From: Oscillospiraceae bacterium
Lineage (GTDB): Bacteria; Bacillota_A; Clostridia; Oscillospirales; Oscillospiraceae
Direction of reading: 5' to 3'
Assembly (NCBI GenBank): GCA_015067895.1
Contig: SVLP01000001.1
Location: 1-64,000 of the forward strand
Length of the DNA stretch: 64,000 nucleotides
The stretch's first letter is position 1; each line of letters begins with the position of its first letter. The notes under the pieces are model-generated. The model was not told where the DNA came from, did no database searches, and worked only from the letters and a program-made list of their open reading frames with translations. Below, piece after piece: positions 49,912 through 58,203 of the stretch. The translations under genes and the position numbers were made by a program.

Positions 49912-51732
49912 ATGAATACGACGAAAGAAAGAAAAGAGAGCCTGCCCCTGCGGCTGGCCCGGAAGGCACTGCCCAAGGCGGCGGACTGGCTCCATCTGGC
50001 ACTCTTTTTCCTGACACTGCTGGCCCTGGATTTTGGGTTCCAGTATTTCTTCCTGCATCTGCGGGTCATTGAGAAGCAGACCTGGCTGCTGCTGCGGCTG
50101 TTCACCCCCGGCTGGGCCCTGGTCTTCACCGGCATCGCGGCCCTGCTGCCCGGCCTGGTGCGCAGGGTCTGGATGGCTCTGGTGGGCGGAGCCTTCTCCA
50201 TCCTGGCCGTCGTCCACGGCGTGTACATCAACATGTATGGCAAATTCTTCTCCTTCTCCGACATCGGCTTCGCCGGTGACGGCGCGGCCTTTATGGATAC
50301 CTCCTATCTGGTCATCCGAAAGCTGCTGCTGATCGGGATCGTGCTGTGCGCGGTGCTGTTCGTGCTGAGCATCCTGCTCGTCCCCCGCAAGTGCCGGATC
50401 AGCCTGAAGGGCGGTCTGCCCATGGCGGCAGCCGGTGCGGCGGTGATCGCCATTTTGTGCGGCACGACCCTGGGTGCGGACACGGTGCTGGTCTGGGATC
50501 AACACACCAATCCCTCCTTCCTGTACGACAACTTCTCCGACGATCAGGCCAATATGAACATGCTGGGCTTGTACCACTACACCTTCCGGGATGTGCAGAA
50601 CATCGCCACCGCAGGCGGCGACATCACCGCCGAGGAGCGGGAGTCGCTGAGCCAGTGGATCGCGGGCCGCACCCATGTGGAAAACGAGATGTCCGGCATC
50701 TACGAGGGCAAGAACCTGATGCTCATCCAGCTGGAGTCCATCGACACCTGGATGCTGACCGAGGCGTATATGCCCAACCTCTATGCCCTGAAGCAGCAGA
50801 GCCTGAGCTTTGCCAACCACTACACCCCTGCCTACATCACCGCCGGTACCTTCAACACGGAGTTCATGGTCAACACCTCCCTGATCCCCGCCCAGCCCGG
50901 CGTGTCCATGTCCGTCTATACGGACAACACCTTCTCCAACGCAATGGCCCAGCTCTTCGCGGACAAGGGCTATGCCTCCAACTCCTTCCACGGCAGCGAG
51001 GCGGAGATCTACACCCGGGGCCCCATCCATGAGAATCTGGGCTACGAGAAGTACTACGCCGGCTCCGATATGGAGATGTACCACTACCAGTTCGACCGCT
51101 ATCTGATGAGCGGCTACGACGAAATGACCGCCGGAGATCCCTTCTTCTCCTTCATCATCACCATCTCCGGCCACGGTGCCTACGGCCCCCACAACCTGAT
51201 CGGCAAGGAGCACCAGGCCGCCGCCGATGCCGTCGCCGAGCGGACGGAGGAGAACTACCGCTACGCCGTGGCCCACGCCATGGAGACGGACGTGTTCATC
51301 GGCATGCTCATGGAGCAGCTTCAGGCCGACGGCCTGCTGGAGGACACCGTGCTGATCTTCTACGCTGACCACTGCAACTACTACCTGCTGGACAACACCC
51401 TGCTCAAGGACATCAAGGGCGTGGACGACCTGAATCAGGCGGATCACACGGATCTGTTTATCTACGACGGCGGCAAGACCACCGGTACCGTGGAGAAGGT
51501 CACCTCCTCTCTGGATGTGCTGCCCACCATCGCCAACCTCTTCGGCCTGGATGCCGACTACGGCGCCATGATCGGCCACGACGCCTTCTCCGAGGACGGG
51601 GGCTGGGCCTTCTGGCAGGATGGCACCTGGTTCGACGGCACTCAGTGGAGCCGTGAAGTCCGGGAGGACATCGCGGCCCAGAAGGAAATGAGCAATCTGA
51701 TCCTGGCCGGAAACTGGTTCCGGGAAAAGTAA
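49912..51732 (+). CDS. LTA synthase family sulfatase-fold membrane enzyme
   Basis: 606 residues: about five N-terminal membrane segments (~25-215) and an extracellular sulfatase-like domain (~260-600). Conserved blocks: LMLIQLESIDTWML (metal Glu), HYTPAYITAGTFNTEFMVNTSLIP with the Thr that would carry glycerol phosphate, SNSFHGSEAEIY, FSFIITISGHGAYG, and LIFYADHCNYYL (Asp-His metal ligands). LtaS-type enzymes polymerise glycerol phosphate for lipoteichoic acid; related enzymes add phosphoethanolamine or glycerol phosphate to other glycans, so the exact product is not certain. Start ATG at 49912 with AAAGGA nine bases upstream. Confidence 0.88.
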   Translation: MNTTKERKESLPLRLARKALPKAADWLHLALFFLTLLALDFGFQYFFLHLRVIEKQTWLLLRLFTPGWALVFTGIAALLPGLVRRVWMALVGGAFSILAVVHGVYINMYGKFFSFSDIGFAGDGAAFMDTSYLVIRKLLLIGIVLCAVLFVLSILLVPRKCRISLKGGLPMAAAGAAVIAILCGTTLGADTVLVWDQHTNPSFLYDNFSDDQANMNMLGLYHYTFRDVQNIATAGGDITAEERESLSQWIAGRTHVENEMSGIYEGKNLMLIQLESIDTWMLTEAYMPNLYALKQQSLSFANHYTPAYITAGTFNTEFMVNTSLIPAQPGVSMSVYTDNTFSNAMAQLFADKGYASNSFHGSEAEIYTRGPIHENLGYEKYYAGSDMEMYHYQFDRYLMSGYDEMTAGDPFFSFIITISGHGAYGPHNLIGKEHQAAADAVAERTEENYRYAVAHAMETDVFIGMLMEQLQADGLLEDTVLIFYADHCNYYLLDNTLLKDIKGVDDLNQADHTDLFIYDGGKTTGTVEKVTSSLDVLPTIANLFGLDADYGAMIGHDAFSEDGGWAFWQDGTWFDGTQWSREVREDIAAQKEMSNLILAGNWFREK

Positions 51733-51742
51733 AGTAACGCAT

Positions 51743-51779
51743 ATCCGCCACTCCAAAAACCAGGGTGGCGGATTTTTTT
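51743..51779 (+). terminator. Intrinsic terminator of the LtaS-type gene
   Basis: ATCCGCCAC/GTGGCGGAT hairpin followed by seven T. Confidence 0.92.
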
Positions 51780-51838
51780 CTCCTCCGATGTATGGAATTG
51801 CCGCTTTTGGCAATACTGGACTTCGGAGGTGCTTGAAT

Positions 51839-52474
51839 ATGAGCGACAACAAAAACGGTCGCAGCTTCGGCGGCAAGGGCTACTACATAGCCCTGGTTCT
51901 GTGCGCCGCTGCGATCGGAATCACGAGCTATGTCTATTACGCGGGCCAGGAGGCCCCGGCAGTCCAGACGGCCAACGCCCCGGCGGTCATCACCGGCACG
52001 GCGACCCTGCCCACCACCGGCACGGCCCCCAGCGAATCCGGCGAGGCCACCGAGCCCACCGCAGGAAGATTAGCCACCTGCGCGCCCGTGGAGGGGGAGG
52101 TGCTCAGCCCCTTCGCCATGGAGGTGCTCAGCTACAACCAGACCACCCGGGACTGGCGTGTCCACAACGGCGTGGACATCGCCGCAGCGGCGGGAACGCC
52201 CGTCATGGCGGCGGCGGACGGACAGGTCTACACCGTCTACGAGGATGACCAGATGGGCATGACCGTGGTCATTCGCCACCAGGGGGGCTATACCACCCGG
52301 TATTCCTCCCTGGCTGCCGATGTGACGGTCAGCGCGGGCCAGAGCGTGACCATGGGCCAGACCATCGGCACCGTGGGCACCACCGCCCTGATGGAGAATG
52401 CCCTGGGCGACCATGTCCACTTCGCCGTCATGCAGAACGACGAGCCGGTGGATCCGGCCCGGTTTCTGGAGTAA
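51839..52474 (+). CDS. M23 (LytM) family membrane-anchored peptidase, SpoIIQ-like
   Basis: 211 residues. Short basic N terminus, one membrane span (YYIALVLCAAAIGITSYVYY, ~13-32), a Thr/Ala/Pro-rich linker (~35-85), and an M23 domain (~88-211). Zinc motifs are complete: HNGVDIAAAAGT (HxxxD) and DHVHFAV (HxH). Size and layout fit SpoIIQ, which in Clostridia keeps the zinc site and links mother cell and forespore membranes with SpoIIIAH. A vegetative endopeptidase remains possible. Start ATG at 51839 lies eight bases after CGGAGGTG. Single-gene unit with its own terminator. Confidence 0.82.
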   Translation: MSDNKNGRSFGGKGYYIALVLCAAAIGITSYVYYAGQEAPAVQTANAPAVITGTATLPTTGTAPSESGEATEPTAGRLATCAPVEGEVLSPFAMEVLSYNQTTRDWRVHNGVDIAAAAGTPVMAAADGQVYTVYEDDQMGMTVVIRHQGGYTTRYSSLAADVTVSAGQSVTMGQTIGTVGTTALMENALGDHVHFAVMQNDEPVDPARFLE

Positions 52475-52509
52475 TCAGCCACACTTCTTCATTTTCTTTC
52501 CTCTTTGCT

Positions 52510-52540
52510 CTGCCGCCCCGAAAGGGGCGGCCTTTTTTCC
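52510..52540 (+). terminator. Intrinsic terminator of the M23 gene
   Basis: GCCGCCCC-GAAA-GGGGCGGC hairpin followed by CTTTTTTCC. Confidence 0.9.
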
Positions 52541-52548
52541 GGTTCGGT

Positions 52549-52577
52549 TTGACGCATCCGGGAAAGTGTGCTATGAT
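52549..52577 (+). promoter_or_regulatory. Sigma-A promoter of the M32 carboxypeptidase gene
   Basis: TTGACG (52549-52554), 17 bases, TATGAT (52572-52577). Confidence 0.8.
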
Positions 52578-52609
52578 AACGGAAATTCAGAATGAAGGAG
52601 CTTTTTTAC

Positions 52610-54118
52610 ATGCCTTATACCAATATCAACGAAGCGGTCGCCCGGCTGGATCAGATCGAGGCTACCGCTGCCGCCTACGGCCATGCCATGGGCGTGCTGT
52701 CCCTGGACGCCGCTACCGCCGCACCTCTGGGCTCCGCCGAGGGCCGGGGCAAGACCATGGCCGTGCTGAGCAATGTGGTCTATGAGCTGGCCGCCTCCGC
52801 CGATACCCTGGAGCTGATCGAATTCCTGTCCGGGCATATGGACGAGCTGGATCCCGTCCACCGCCGCCAGGTGGAGATCCGGAAGAAGGGCTGCGAGCAG
52901 CTCATCCGCATTCCCCAGGAGGAGTATGTGGCCTACAATGTGCTCATCAACGAGGCCGAGGGCATCTGGCGTGTTGCCAAGCAGAACAATGACTTCGCCG
53001 CCTTTGCCCCCACACTGTCCGAGATCGTGGCCTACAACCGCAAATTCGCCGGCTACTATGACCCCGAGAAGCTGCCCTACGACGCTCTGCTGAACGAATT
53101 TGAAGAGGGTCTGACCATGGCTACCCTGGACGGCTTCTTCCAGAAGCTGCGCGATGTGATCGTCCCCCTGGTGCATGCCATTTCCGAAAAGGAGCAGCCC
53201 GATACCGCCTTCCTGGAGAAGTCCTACCCCATCGAGGGCCAGAAGCAGTTTGCCAAATACCTGATGGACACCATCGGCCTGGATCCGAACCTGTGCACCA
53301 TCGCAGAGTCCGAGCACCCCTTCACCTGCGGCTTCAACAACCGGGACGTGCGCATCACCACCCATTATTACGAGAACCATCCCACCTTCGCCATGTTCTC
53401 CACCATCCACGAGGGCGGCCATGCCCTGTATGAGCTGGGCGTGGAGGATGCTTACAACCAGACCTGCCTGACCGGCGGCGCATCCATGGGCATCCACGAG
53501 AGCCAGTCGAGGTTCTACGAGAACATCATCGGCAGAAGCAAAGAGTTCATCGAGCTGATCTTCCCCAAAATGCAGGAGATTTTCCCGGAGCAGCTGGCAG
53601 GCGTCACCGCATACGACCTCTACCGGGCCGTCAACAAGGCCGAGCCTTCTCTCGTGCGCACCGAGTCCGACGAGCTGACCTACGCCATGCACATCATGAT
53701 CCGCTACGAGCTGGAGAAGCGGCTGATCGCAGGGGAGCTGGAGGTAAAGGATGTTCCCGCCGCCTGGAACGCCCTTTACAAGGAATACCTGGGCGTGGAT
53801 GTGCCCAACGATTCCCAGGGCTGTCTCCAGGACAGCCACTGGAGCGGCGGCATGATCGGCTACTTCCCCTCCTACGCCCTGGGCAGCGCCTACGGTGCTC
53901 AGATGAAGCACGTCATGGAGTCCGAGATCGGTGCCATCTCCCAGTACATCGCAAAGGGCGACATCGCACACCTCACCGCCTGGCTCCGCGAGCACATCCA
54001 CCGCTTCGGCAACTTCAAGAAGCCCGGCGAGATCTTCGAGGATGCCTGCGGCAAGTTCGATCCGAAGTTCTTTGCTGATTACCTGACTGAGAAGTATTCG
54101 AAGATCTACGAGCTCTAA
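52610..54118 (+). CDS. M32 family carboxypeptidase (thermostable carboxypeptidase 1 type)
   Basis: 502 residues, cytosolic helical zinc carboxypeptidase. HExxH motif in TIHEGGHALYELG, the third ligand and family motif HESQSRFYEN, plus DVRITTHYYENHP and the C-terminal LQDSHWSGGMIGYFPSYALGS that define M32. It removes C-terminal amino acids with broad specificity, probably in peptide turnover. Start 52610 follows AATGAAGGAGC with suitable spacing; the upstream in-frame ATG (52592) overlaps that ribosome site. Confidence 0.96.
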   Translation: MPYTNINEAVARLDQIEATAAAYGHAMGVLSLDAATAAPLGSAEGRGKTMAVLSNVVYELAASADTLELIEFLSGHMDELDPVHRRQVEIRKKGCEQLIRIPQEEYVAYNVLINEAEGIWRVAKQNNDFAAFAPTLSEIVAYNRKFAGYYDPEKLPYDALLNEFEEGLTMATLDGFFQKLRDVIVPLVHAISEKEQPDTAFLEKSYPIEGQKQFAKYLMDTIGLDPNLCTIAESEHPFTCGFNNRDVRITTHYYENHPTFAMFSTIHEGGHALYELGVEDAYNQTCLTGGASMGIHESQSRFYENIIGRSKEFIELIFPKMQEIFPEQLAGVTAYDLYRAVNKAEPSLVRTESDELTYAMHIMIRYELEKRLIAGELEVKDVPAAWNALYKEYLGVDVPNDSQGCLQDSHWSGGMIGYFPSYALGSAYGAQMKHVMESEIGAISQYIAKGDIAHLTAWLREHIHRFGNFKKPGEIFEDACGKFDPKFFADYLTEKYSKIYEL

Positions 54119-54127
54119 GATCGACAC

Positions 54128-54181
54128 TGTAGGGGCGCACCTGCGTGTGCGCCCGGGCGGACACATAGGTCCGCCCCTACA
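54128..54181. repeat. TGTAGGGGCG palindromic repeat
   Basis: 54 bases with inverted ends TGTAGGGGCG/CGCCCCTACA and two internal hairpins (GCGCACCTGCGTGTGCGC; GGCGGACACATAGGTCCGCC). Related in its TGTAGGG ends to 56705-56776. Confidence 0.85.
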
Positions 54182-54210
54182 ATAAAAATATCTTACCTGG
54201 AGGTTCCACC

Positions 54211-55866
54211 ATGGAAAAGAATCGTTGGTACAAGGATATGGTCTTCTATCAGATCTGGCCCCGCTCCTTCTGCGACGGCAACGGCGACGGCATCGGTGAT
54301 CTGGAGGGCGTTCTGTCCAGACTGGACTATCTGAAATATCTGGGCGTGGACGGCATCTGGTTCTCGCCCCTGTATGCATCCCCCAACGCCGATATGGGCT
54401 ACGACATCTCCGACTACCGCTCCATCCACCCGGAATACGGCACCATGGAGCAGTTTCAGGCTGTCCTGGACGGTGCCCACGAGCGGGGCATGAAGGTCAT
54501 CATGGACTTGGTGGTCAACCACACCTCCGACGAGCACCCCTGGTTCATCGCCTCCAAGGATAAGAACTCCCCCTACCGGGACTACTACTTCTGGCGCGAG
54601 GGCAGGAAGCGGCCCAACAACTGGTCGAGCCTGTTCGAGGGCAAGGCCTGGGAGTGGGACAGCGAGGCGCAGGCCTGGTATCTGCACATCTTCGCCAAGA
54701 AGCAGCCCGACCTGAACATGGACAACCCCAAGGTGCGCCAGGAGGTCAAGGACATCATGCGCTTCTGGCTGGATCTGGGCGTGGACGGCTTCCGGGAGGA
54801 TGTCATCACCTTCATCTCCAAGCGGCACGGTCTGCCCAACGGCCTGCCCATTCCCGCCGCCTGCGGTATGGAGCACTACATGGACGGCCCCAATGTGCAT
54901 AAATATCTCCGGGAGTTCCGGGAGGTGCTCAATGAATACGACTGCTTCGTGGTGGGCGAGGCGCCCATGATGAACGAGCGCAACGCCCTGCGCTACATCA
55001 AGGAAGGCCCCAATCAGGAGCTGGACATGATGTTCCACTTCGAGCACATGGAGGCCGACTGCCTGTTCCTGGACGCCCTCCAGACCCCCTTCGATCTGCT
55101 GAAGCTGAAGAAGGCCTTCACCAAGTGGCAGACCGCTCTGGCGGGCAAGGGCTGGAACGCCCTGTACCTGGAGAACCACGACCATCCCCGGATCATCTCC
55201 CGCTACGGCAGCGAGGAATACCGGGTGGTCTCCGGCAAAATGCTGGCCAACTGCTACATGCTCCAGCAGGGCACCCCCTTCATCTACCAGGGCCAGGAGA
55301 TCGGCATGACGAACATCAACCTGGAGGACATCTCCCAGTATCAGGACGTCCAGACCGTCAACAACCTGCGCACCCTGCGGATGATGGGCATGTCGAAGAA
55401 GAAGGCCCAGGAGCGGATCTCCCGCACCACCCGGGGCAACGCCCGCACGCCGGTGCAGTGGGACGCCACCGAAAACGCGGGTTTCACCACCGGCACCCCC
55501 TGGATGCCTGTGAACCCCAATTACAAGACCATCAACGCCCAGGCCGAGGTGCTGGAGCCCAACTCCATCTTCAACCATTATCGGAAGCTCATCGCCTTCC
55601 GGAAGAAGTACCCCGTTGCCATCCACGGCGACTATAAAGAGCACTGCGCCGACAGCAAGGAGCTCTACGTCTACGAGCGGAGCCTGGAGGGCAAGCGGCT
55701 GCTGGTCATCTGCTCCTTCAGGTCAAAGCCCGTGGGCTTCTGGGCCCCCGAGGGCTTCGATCTGACCAAGGGCAAGTGCGTGCTGTGCAACTACATGGAG
55801 AACACCATCCACGGCAACGGCTTCACCACCCGTCCCTACGAAACGAGAGTGTACTATTTTGAGTAA
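54211..55866 (+). CDS. GH13 alpha-glucosidase (oligo-1,6-glucosidase type)
   Basis: 551 residues, cytosolic. GH13 regions: DVVNHT-like LVVNHTSDEHPWF, GFREDVITF with nucleophile Asp197, VVGEAPM with acid/base Glu250, and LENHDHPRI with Asp324. The N terminus MEKNRWYKDMVFYQIWPRSFCDGNGDGIGDL is typical of subfamily 31 enzymes hydrolysing isomaltose, short alpha-glucosides or trehalose 6-phosphate-like substrates; substrate is not resolved. A second GH13 enzyme (pullulanase) is 6 kb downstream. Start ATG follows CCTGGAGGTTC. The 3' end overlaps a radical-SAM gene by eight bases. Confidence 0.94.
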   Translation: MEKNRWYKDMVFYQIWPRSFCDGNGDGIGDLEGVLSRLDYLKYLGVDGIWFSPLYASPNADMGYDISDYRSIHPEYGTMEQFQAVLDGAHERGMKVIMDLVVNHTSDEHPWFIASKDKNSPYRDYYFWREGRKRPNNWSSLFEGKAWEWDSEAQAWYLHIFAKKQPDLNMDNPKVRQEVKDIMRFWLDLGVDGFREDVITFISKRHGLPNGLPIPAACGMEHYMDGPNVHKYLREFREVLNEYDCFVVGEAPMMNERNALRYIKEGPNQELDMMFHFEHMEADCLFLDALQTPFDLLKLKKAFTKWQTALAGKGWNALYLENHDHPRIISRYGSEEYRVVSGKMLANCYMLQQGTPFIYQGQEIGMTNINLEDISQYQDVQTVNNLRTLRMMGMSKKKAQERISRTTRGNARTPVQWDATENAGFTTGTPWMPVNPNYKTINAQAEVLEPNSIFNHYRKLIAFRKKYPVAIHGDYKEHCADSKELYVYERSLEGKRLLVICSFRSKPVGFWAPEGFDLTKGKCVLCNYMENTIHGNGFTTRPYETRVYYFE

Positions 55867-56701
55867 GAAATACCCCTATTCCCGGGTTTATGTGGAGATC
55901 ACCAACCTCTGCAACCGCAATTGCACCTTCTGCCCCGGCACTGTCCGGGAGCCGAGGATGATGACCGTGGAGGAATTTGAGACCGTGGCGGGAAAGCTGG
56001 TCGGTGTGACCGGCTACCTGTACTACCATCTCATGGGCGAGCCCCTGACCCATCCCAAGCTGCCGCAGATGATCGCCATCGCGAATGTCCTGGGCTTCAA
56101 GTCCCAGATCACCACCAACGGCACCCTGCTCCCCGAACGGGGACAGGCCCTGATCGATGCCAAGGTGCACAAGGTCAACATCTCCGTCCACAGCTTTGAA
56201 GAGGGCAGTGACGAGGATTATGTCGACTACATCAATGCCTGCCTGGACTTTGCTGACCGGGCCAGCCGCTCCGGTGTCATCGTGGTGCTGCGGCTGTGGA
56301 ACAACGGCTTCGACGAGGGCCGCAACATCAGCACCCTCGACCTGACCCGGGCCCGGTTCCCCTGGGACTGGCACCGGGAGCCGCGGGGCACCCGCATCCA
56401 GGAGCGGCTCTATCTGGAGCACGGCGACCGCTTCGCCTGGCCGGACATGGCCGCCGAGGATGGGGGAGACCGGGTCTTCTGCTACGGTCTGCGGGATCAT
56501 TTCGGCATCCTCAGCGACGGCAGAGTCGTGCCCTGCTGTCTCGACCGGGAGGGCGCCATCACCCTGGGCAACATTTTTGAGCAGCCCATCGATGCAATAC
56601 TGGACAGCCCCCGGGCGAAGGCCATCCGCGACGGCTTCTCCTGCCGGAAGGCCACCGAGGAGCTGTGCCGGAAGTGCGGCTACGCAAGGCGGTTTAATTG
56701 A
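55859..56701 (+). CDS. Radical SAM/SPASM domain protein
   Basis: 280 residues from a TTG start inside the alpha-glucosidase stop region (8-base overlap). Radical-SAM cluster motif CNRNCTFC at residues ~18-25, with MGEPLTHPKL, TTNGTLL and a partial TIM barrel. SPASM-type cysteines lie in the C-terminal part (CYGLRDHFGILSDGRVVPCC ... CRKCGYARR), suggesting an auxiliary iron-sulfur cluster. Such proteins modify peptides, sugars or tRNA; the substrate here is unknown. No precursor-peptide gene is visible nearby. Coupling to a glucosidase gene is unusual. Confidence 0.88.
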   Translation: MSKKYPYSRVYVEITNLCNRNCTFCPGTVREPRMMTVEEFETVAGKLVGVTGYLYYHLMGEPLTHPKLPQMIAIANVLGFKSQITTNGTLLPERGQALIDAKVHKVNISVHSFEEGSDEDYVDYINACLDFADRASRSGVIVVLRLWNNGFDEGRNISTLDLTRARFPWDWHREPRGTRIQERLYLEHGDRFAWPDMAAEDGGDRVFCYGLRDHFGILSDGRVVPCCLDREGAITLGNIFEQPIDAILDSPRAKAIRDGFSCRKATEELCRKCGYARRFN

Positions 56702-56704
56702 ATA

Positions 56705-56776
56705 TGTAGGGAACGGCCTATGTGCCGTTCCCTTTTTCCACCGCATTGGGGAACGGCACACAGGCCGTTCCCTACA
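56705..56776. repeat. TGTAGGGAACGGCC palindromic repeat
   Basis: 72 bases with perfect 14-base inverted ends TGTAGGGAACGGCC/GGCCGTTCCCTACA, enclosing GGCCTATGTGCC-like and GGCACACAGGCC arms. Confidence 0.88.
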
Positions 56777-56784
56777 TTTTTTCC

Positions 56785-56813
56785 TTTACATTTCCGATTG
56801 CCTGTGTTATAAT
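56785..56813 (+). promoter_or_regulatory. Sigma-A promoter of the DUF134-NifX gene
   Basis: TTTACA (56785-56790), 17 bases, TATAAT (56808-56813), 30 bases before the start codon. Confidence 0.88.
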
Positions 56814-56842
56814 CGACATATACCGAAAACGGAGGTGAGCCT

Positions 56843-57628
56843 ATGGCACGACCCCAGCGGCGGCGGCGGATCTGTTCCGAGCCCGAATACCGGCATTTCC
56901 AGCCCGACGGCATCGCAAAACGGGACGCGGTGAACCTGACCTGCGACGAATTCGAGGTCATCCGGCTTGTCGACCTGGAGGGCTATACCCACGAGCAGGC
57001 CGCCCGGCAGATGGACATTTCCCGCACCACTGTCACCGAGGTCTACGAGTCCGCCCGGCACAAGATCGCCGACGCCATCGTCAACGGCAAATGCCTGAGT
57101 ATCGGCGGCGGCAGCTACCGGCTCTGTCCCGGGGATGCCTGCTCCGAAAAGTGCGGCCGCACCTCCGAACCACCCACCCCCGAAGAATCGAAAGGAGAAA
57201 CCATCATGAGAATCGCAGTAACCTATGAAAACGGCGGAATTTTCCAGCATTTCGGCCACACCGAGCAGTTCAAGCTCTATGACGTGGAGAACGGCAAGGT
57301 CGTCCGTGCCGTGGTCGTGGACACCAACGGCAGCGGCCACGGTGCCCTGGCCACCTTCCTGAATGCCTACCAGGTGGACAAGCTGATCTGCGGCGGCATC
57401 GGCGGCGGTGCCATCAACGCCCTGAGTGCTGCCGGCATCGACCTGTACCCCGGCATCGACGGCAGCGCTGACATGGCCGTCATGCAGCTCATCGCCGGCG
57501 TGCTGCCCAAGCGCACCGACGTCCGCTGCTCCCACCACGACCACCACGGCGAGGGCCATGACTGCGGCTCCCACGGCCATGACTGCGGCAGCCACGAGCA
57601 CAAGTGCGGCGAGCACGGCTGCCACTGA
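56843..57628 (+). CDS. DUF134 DNA-binding domain fused to a NifX/NifB-type domain, metal-rich tail
   Basis: 261 residues. Residues ~1-105 are a DUF134 protein (MARPQRRRRICSEPEYRHFQPDG, then a helix-turn-helix YTHEQAARQMDISRTTVTEVYESARHKIADA). Residues ~122-230 are a dinitrogenase iron-molybdenum cofactor domain (MRIAVTYENGGIFQHFGHTEQFKLYDV, LICGGIGGGAINALSAAGIDL). The last ~30 residues are a His/Cys tail with repeated HGHDCGSH-like units. The two domains are normally separate neighbouring genes. A ribosome site and ATG at the junction (57206) could also give the second domain alone. No nitrogenase genes are near; such proteins often occur in anaerobes, probably handling iron-sulfur or metal clusters. 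No frameshift separates the halves. Confidence 0.88.
   Translation: MARPQRRRRICSEPEYRHFQPDGIAKRDAVNLTCDEFEVIRLVDLEGYTHEQAARQMDISRTTVTEVYESARHKIADAIVNGKCLSIGGGSYRLCPGDACSEKCGRTSEPPTPEESKGETIMRIAVTYENGGIFQHFGHTEQFKLYDVENGKVVRAVVVDTNGSGHGALATFLNAYQVDKLICGGIGGGAINALSAAGIDLYPGIDGSADMAVMQLIAGVLPKRTDVRCSHHDHHGEGHDCGSHGHDCGSHEHKCGEHGCH
57191..57208 (+). promoter_or_regulatory. Internal ribosome binding site and in-frame start
   Basis: AAAGGAG (57191-57197), eight bases, ATG (57206-57208) exactly at the first residue of the NifX domain. It looks like the preserved start of an ancestral separate gene. Confidence 0.72.
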
Positions 57629-57633
57629 GGGCA

Positions 57634-57654
57634 GTTGACAGTTGATAGTTGACA
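57634..57654. repeat. TTGACAG heptamer repeat
   Basis: TTGACAG, TTGATAG, TTGACAG between the NifX fusion and trxA. The same unit occurs at 20407-20441. Confidence 0.7.
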
Positions 57655-57672
57655 GTTTTGTGAGGATGTTTT

Positions 57673-57981
57673 ATGGAGATTACCATTACCAAAGAGAACT
57701 TCGAATCTGAGGTTCTGAAGTCCGAGACCCCGGTTCTGCTGGATTTCTGGGCCACCTGGTGTGGGCCCTGCCGGATGATCGCGCCGGATCTGGAGAAGAT
57801 CGCCGCCGAAAATGCCGGTACGCTGAAGGTGGGCAAGGTCAATGTGGACGAAGAAATGGAGCTTGCCATGAAGTTCGGCGTCACCAGCATCCCGCTGCTG
57901 GTGGTCATGAAGGACGGCCAAATCGTCAGCAAGGCCGTCGGCGCCATGCCCAAGGCGAAGATCGAGGCACTTTTCAAGTAA
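57673..57981 (+). CDS. trxA: Thioredoxin
   Basis: 102 residues, complete thioredoxin fold with the redox motif W29-C-G-P-C33 in LLDFWATWCGPCRMI, the buried Asp in LLDFWA and cis-Pro in VTSIPLLVVMKDG. A cytosolic dithiol reductant. Start ATG at 57673 after GTGAGGATG. It lies 44 bases after the NifX fusion and may be co-transcribed; a terminator follows. Confidence 0.96.
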   Translation: MEITITKENFESEVLKSETPVLLDFWATWCGPCRMIAPDLEKIAAENAGTLKVGKVNVDEEMELAMKFGVTSIPLLVVMKDGQIVSKAVGAMPKAKIEALFK

Positions 57982-57984
57982 ACG

Positions 57985-58016
57985 CTAAGGCCGCTCCCGG
58001 CTCGGGGGCGGCCTTG
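57985..58016 (+). terminator. Terminator after trxA
   Basis: AAGGCCGCTCCC/GGGGGCGGCCTT hairpin followed by GTTCT; moderate T run. Confidence 0.75.
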
Positions 58017-58116
58017 TTCTATACCGAAGTTCCAACAAATTAGGTAGCTATGCTACACAATGACGGAAAATGCTGTGGAAAATGTAACTTTTTTGCATAG
58101 TATGAACAATTAAATC

Positions 58117-58145
58117 TTGCCTTTGCGCCAAAAATGTGGTAAACT
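58117..58145 (+). promoter_or_regulatory. Sigma-A promoter of the GH3 gene
   Basis: TTGCCT (58117-58122), 17 bases, TAAACT (58140-58145). Confidence 0.68.
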
Positions 58146-58203
58146 TTCTTTGTATGGGCAATCCCCAGGCCCAGTGAACGTGAATATTATTGGAGGTACT
58201 TTC

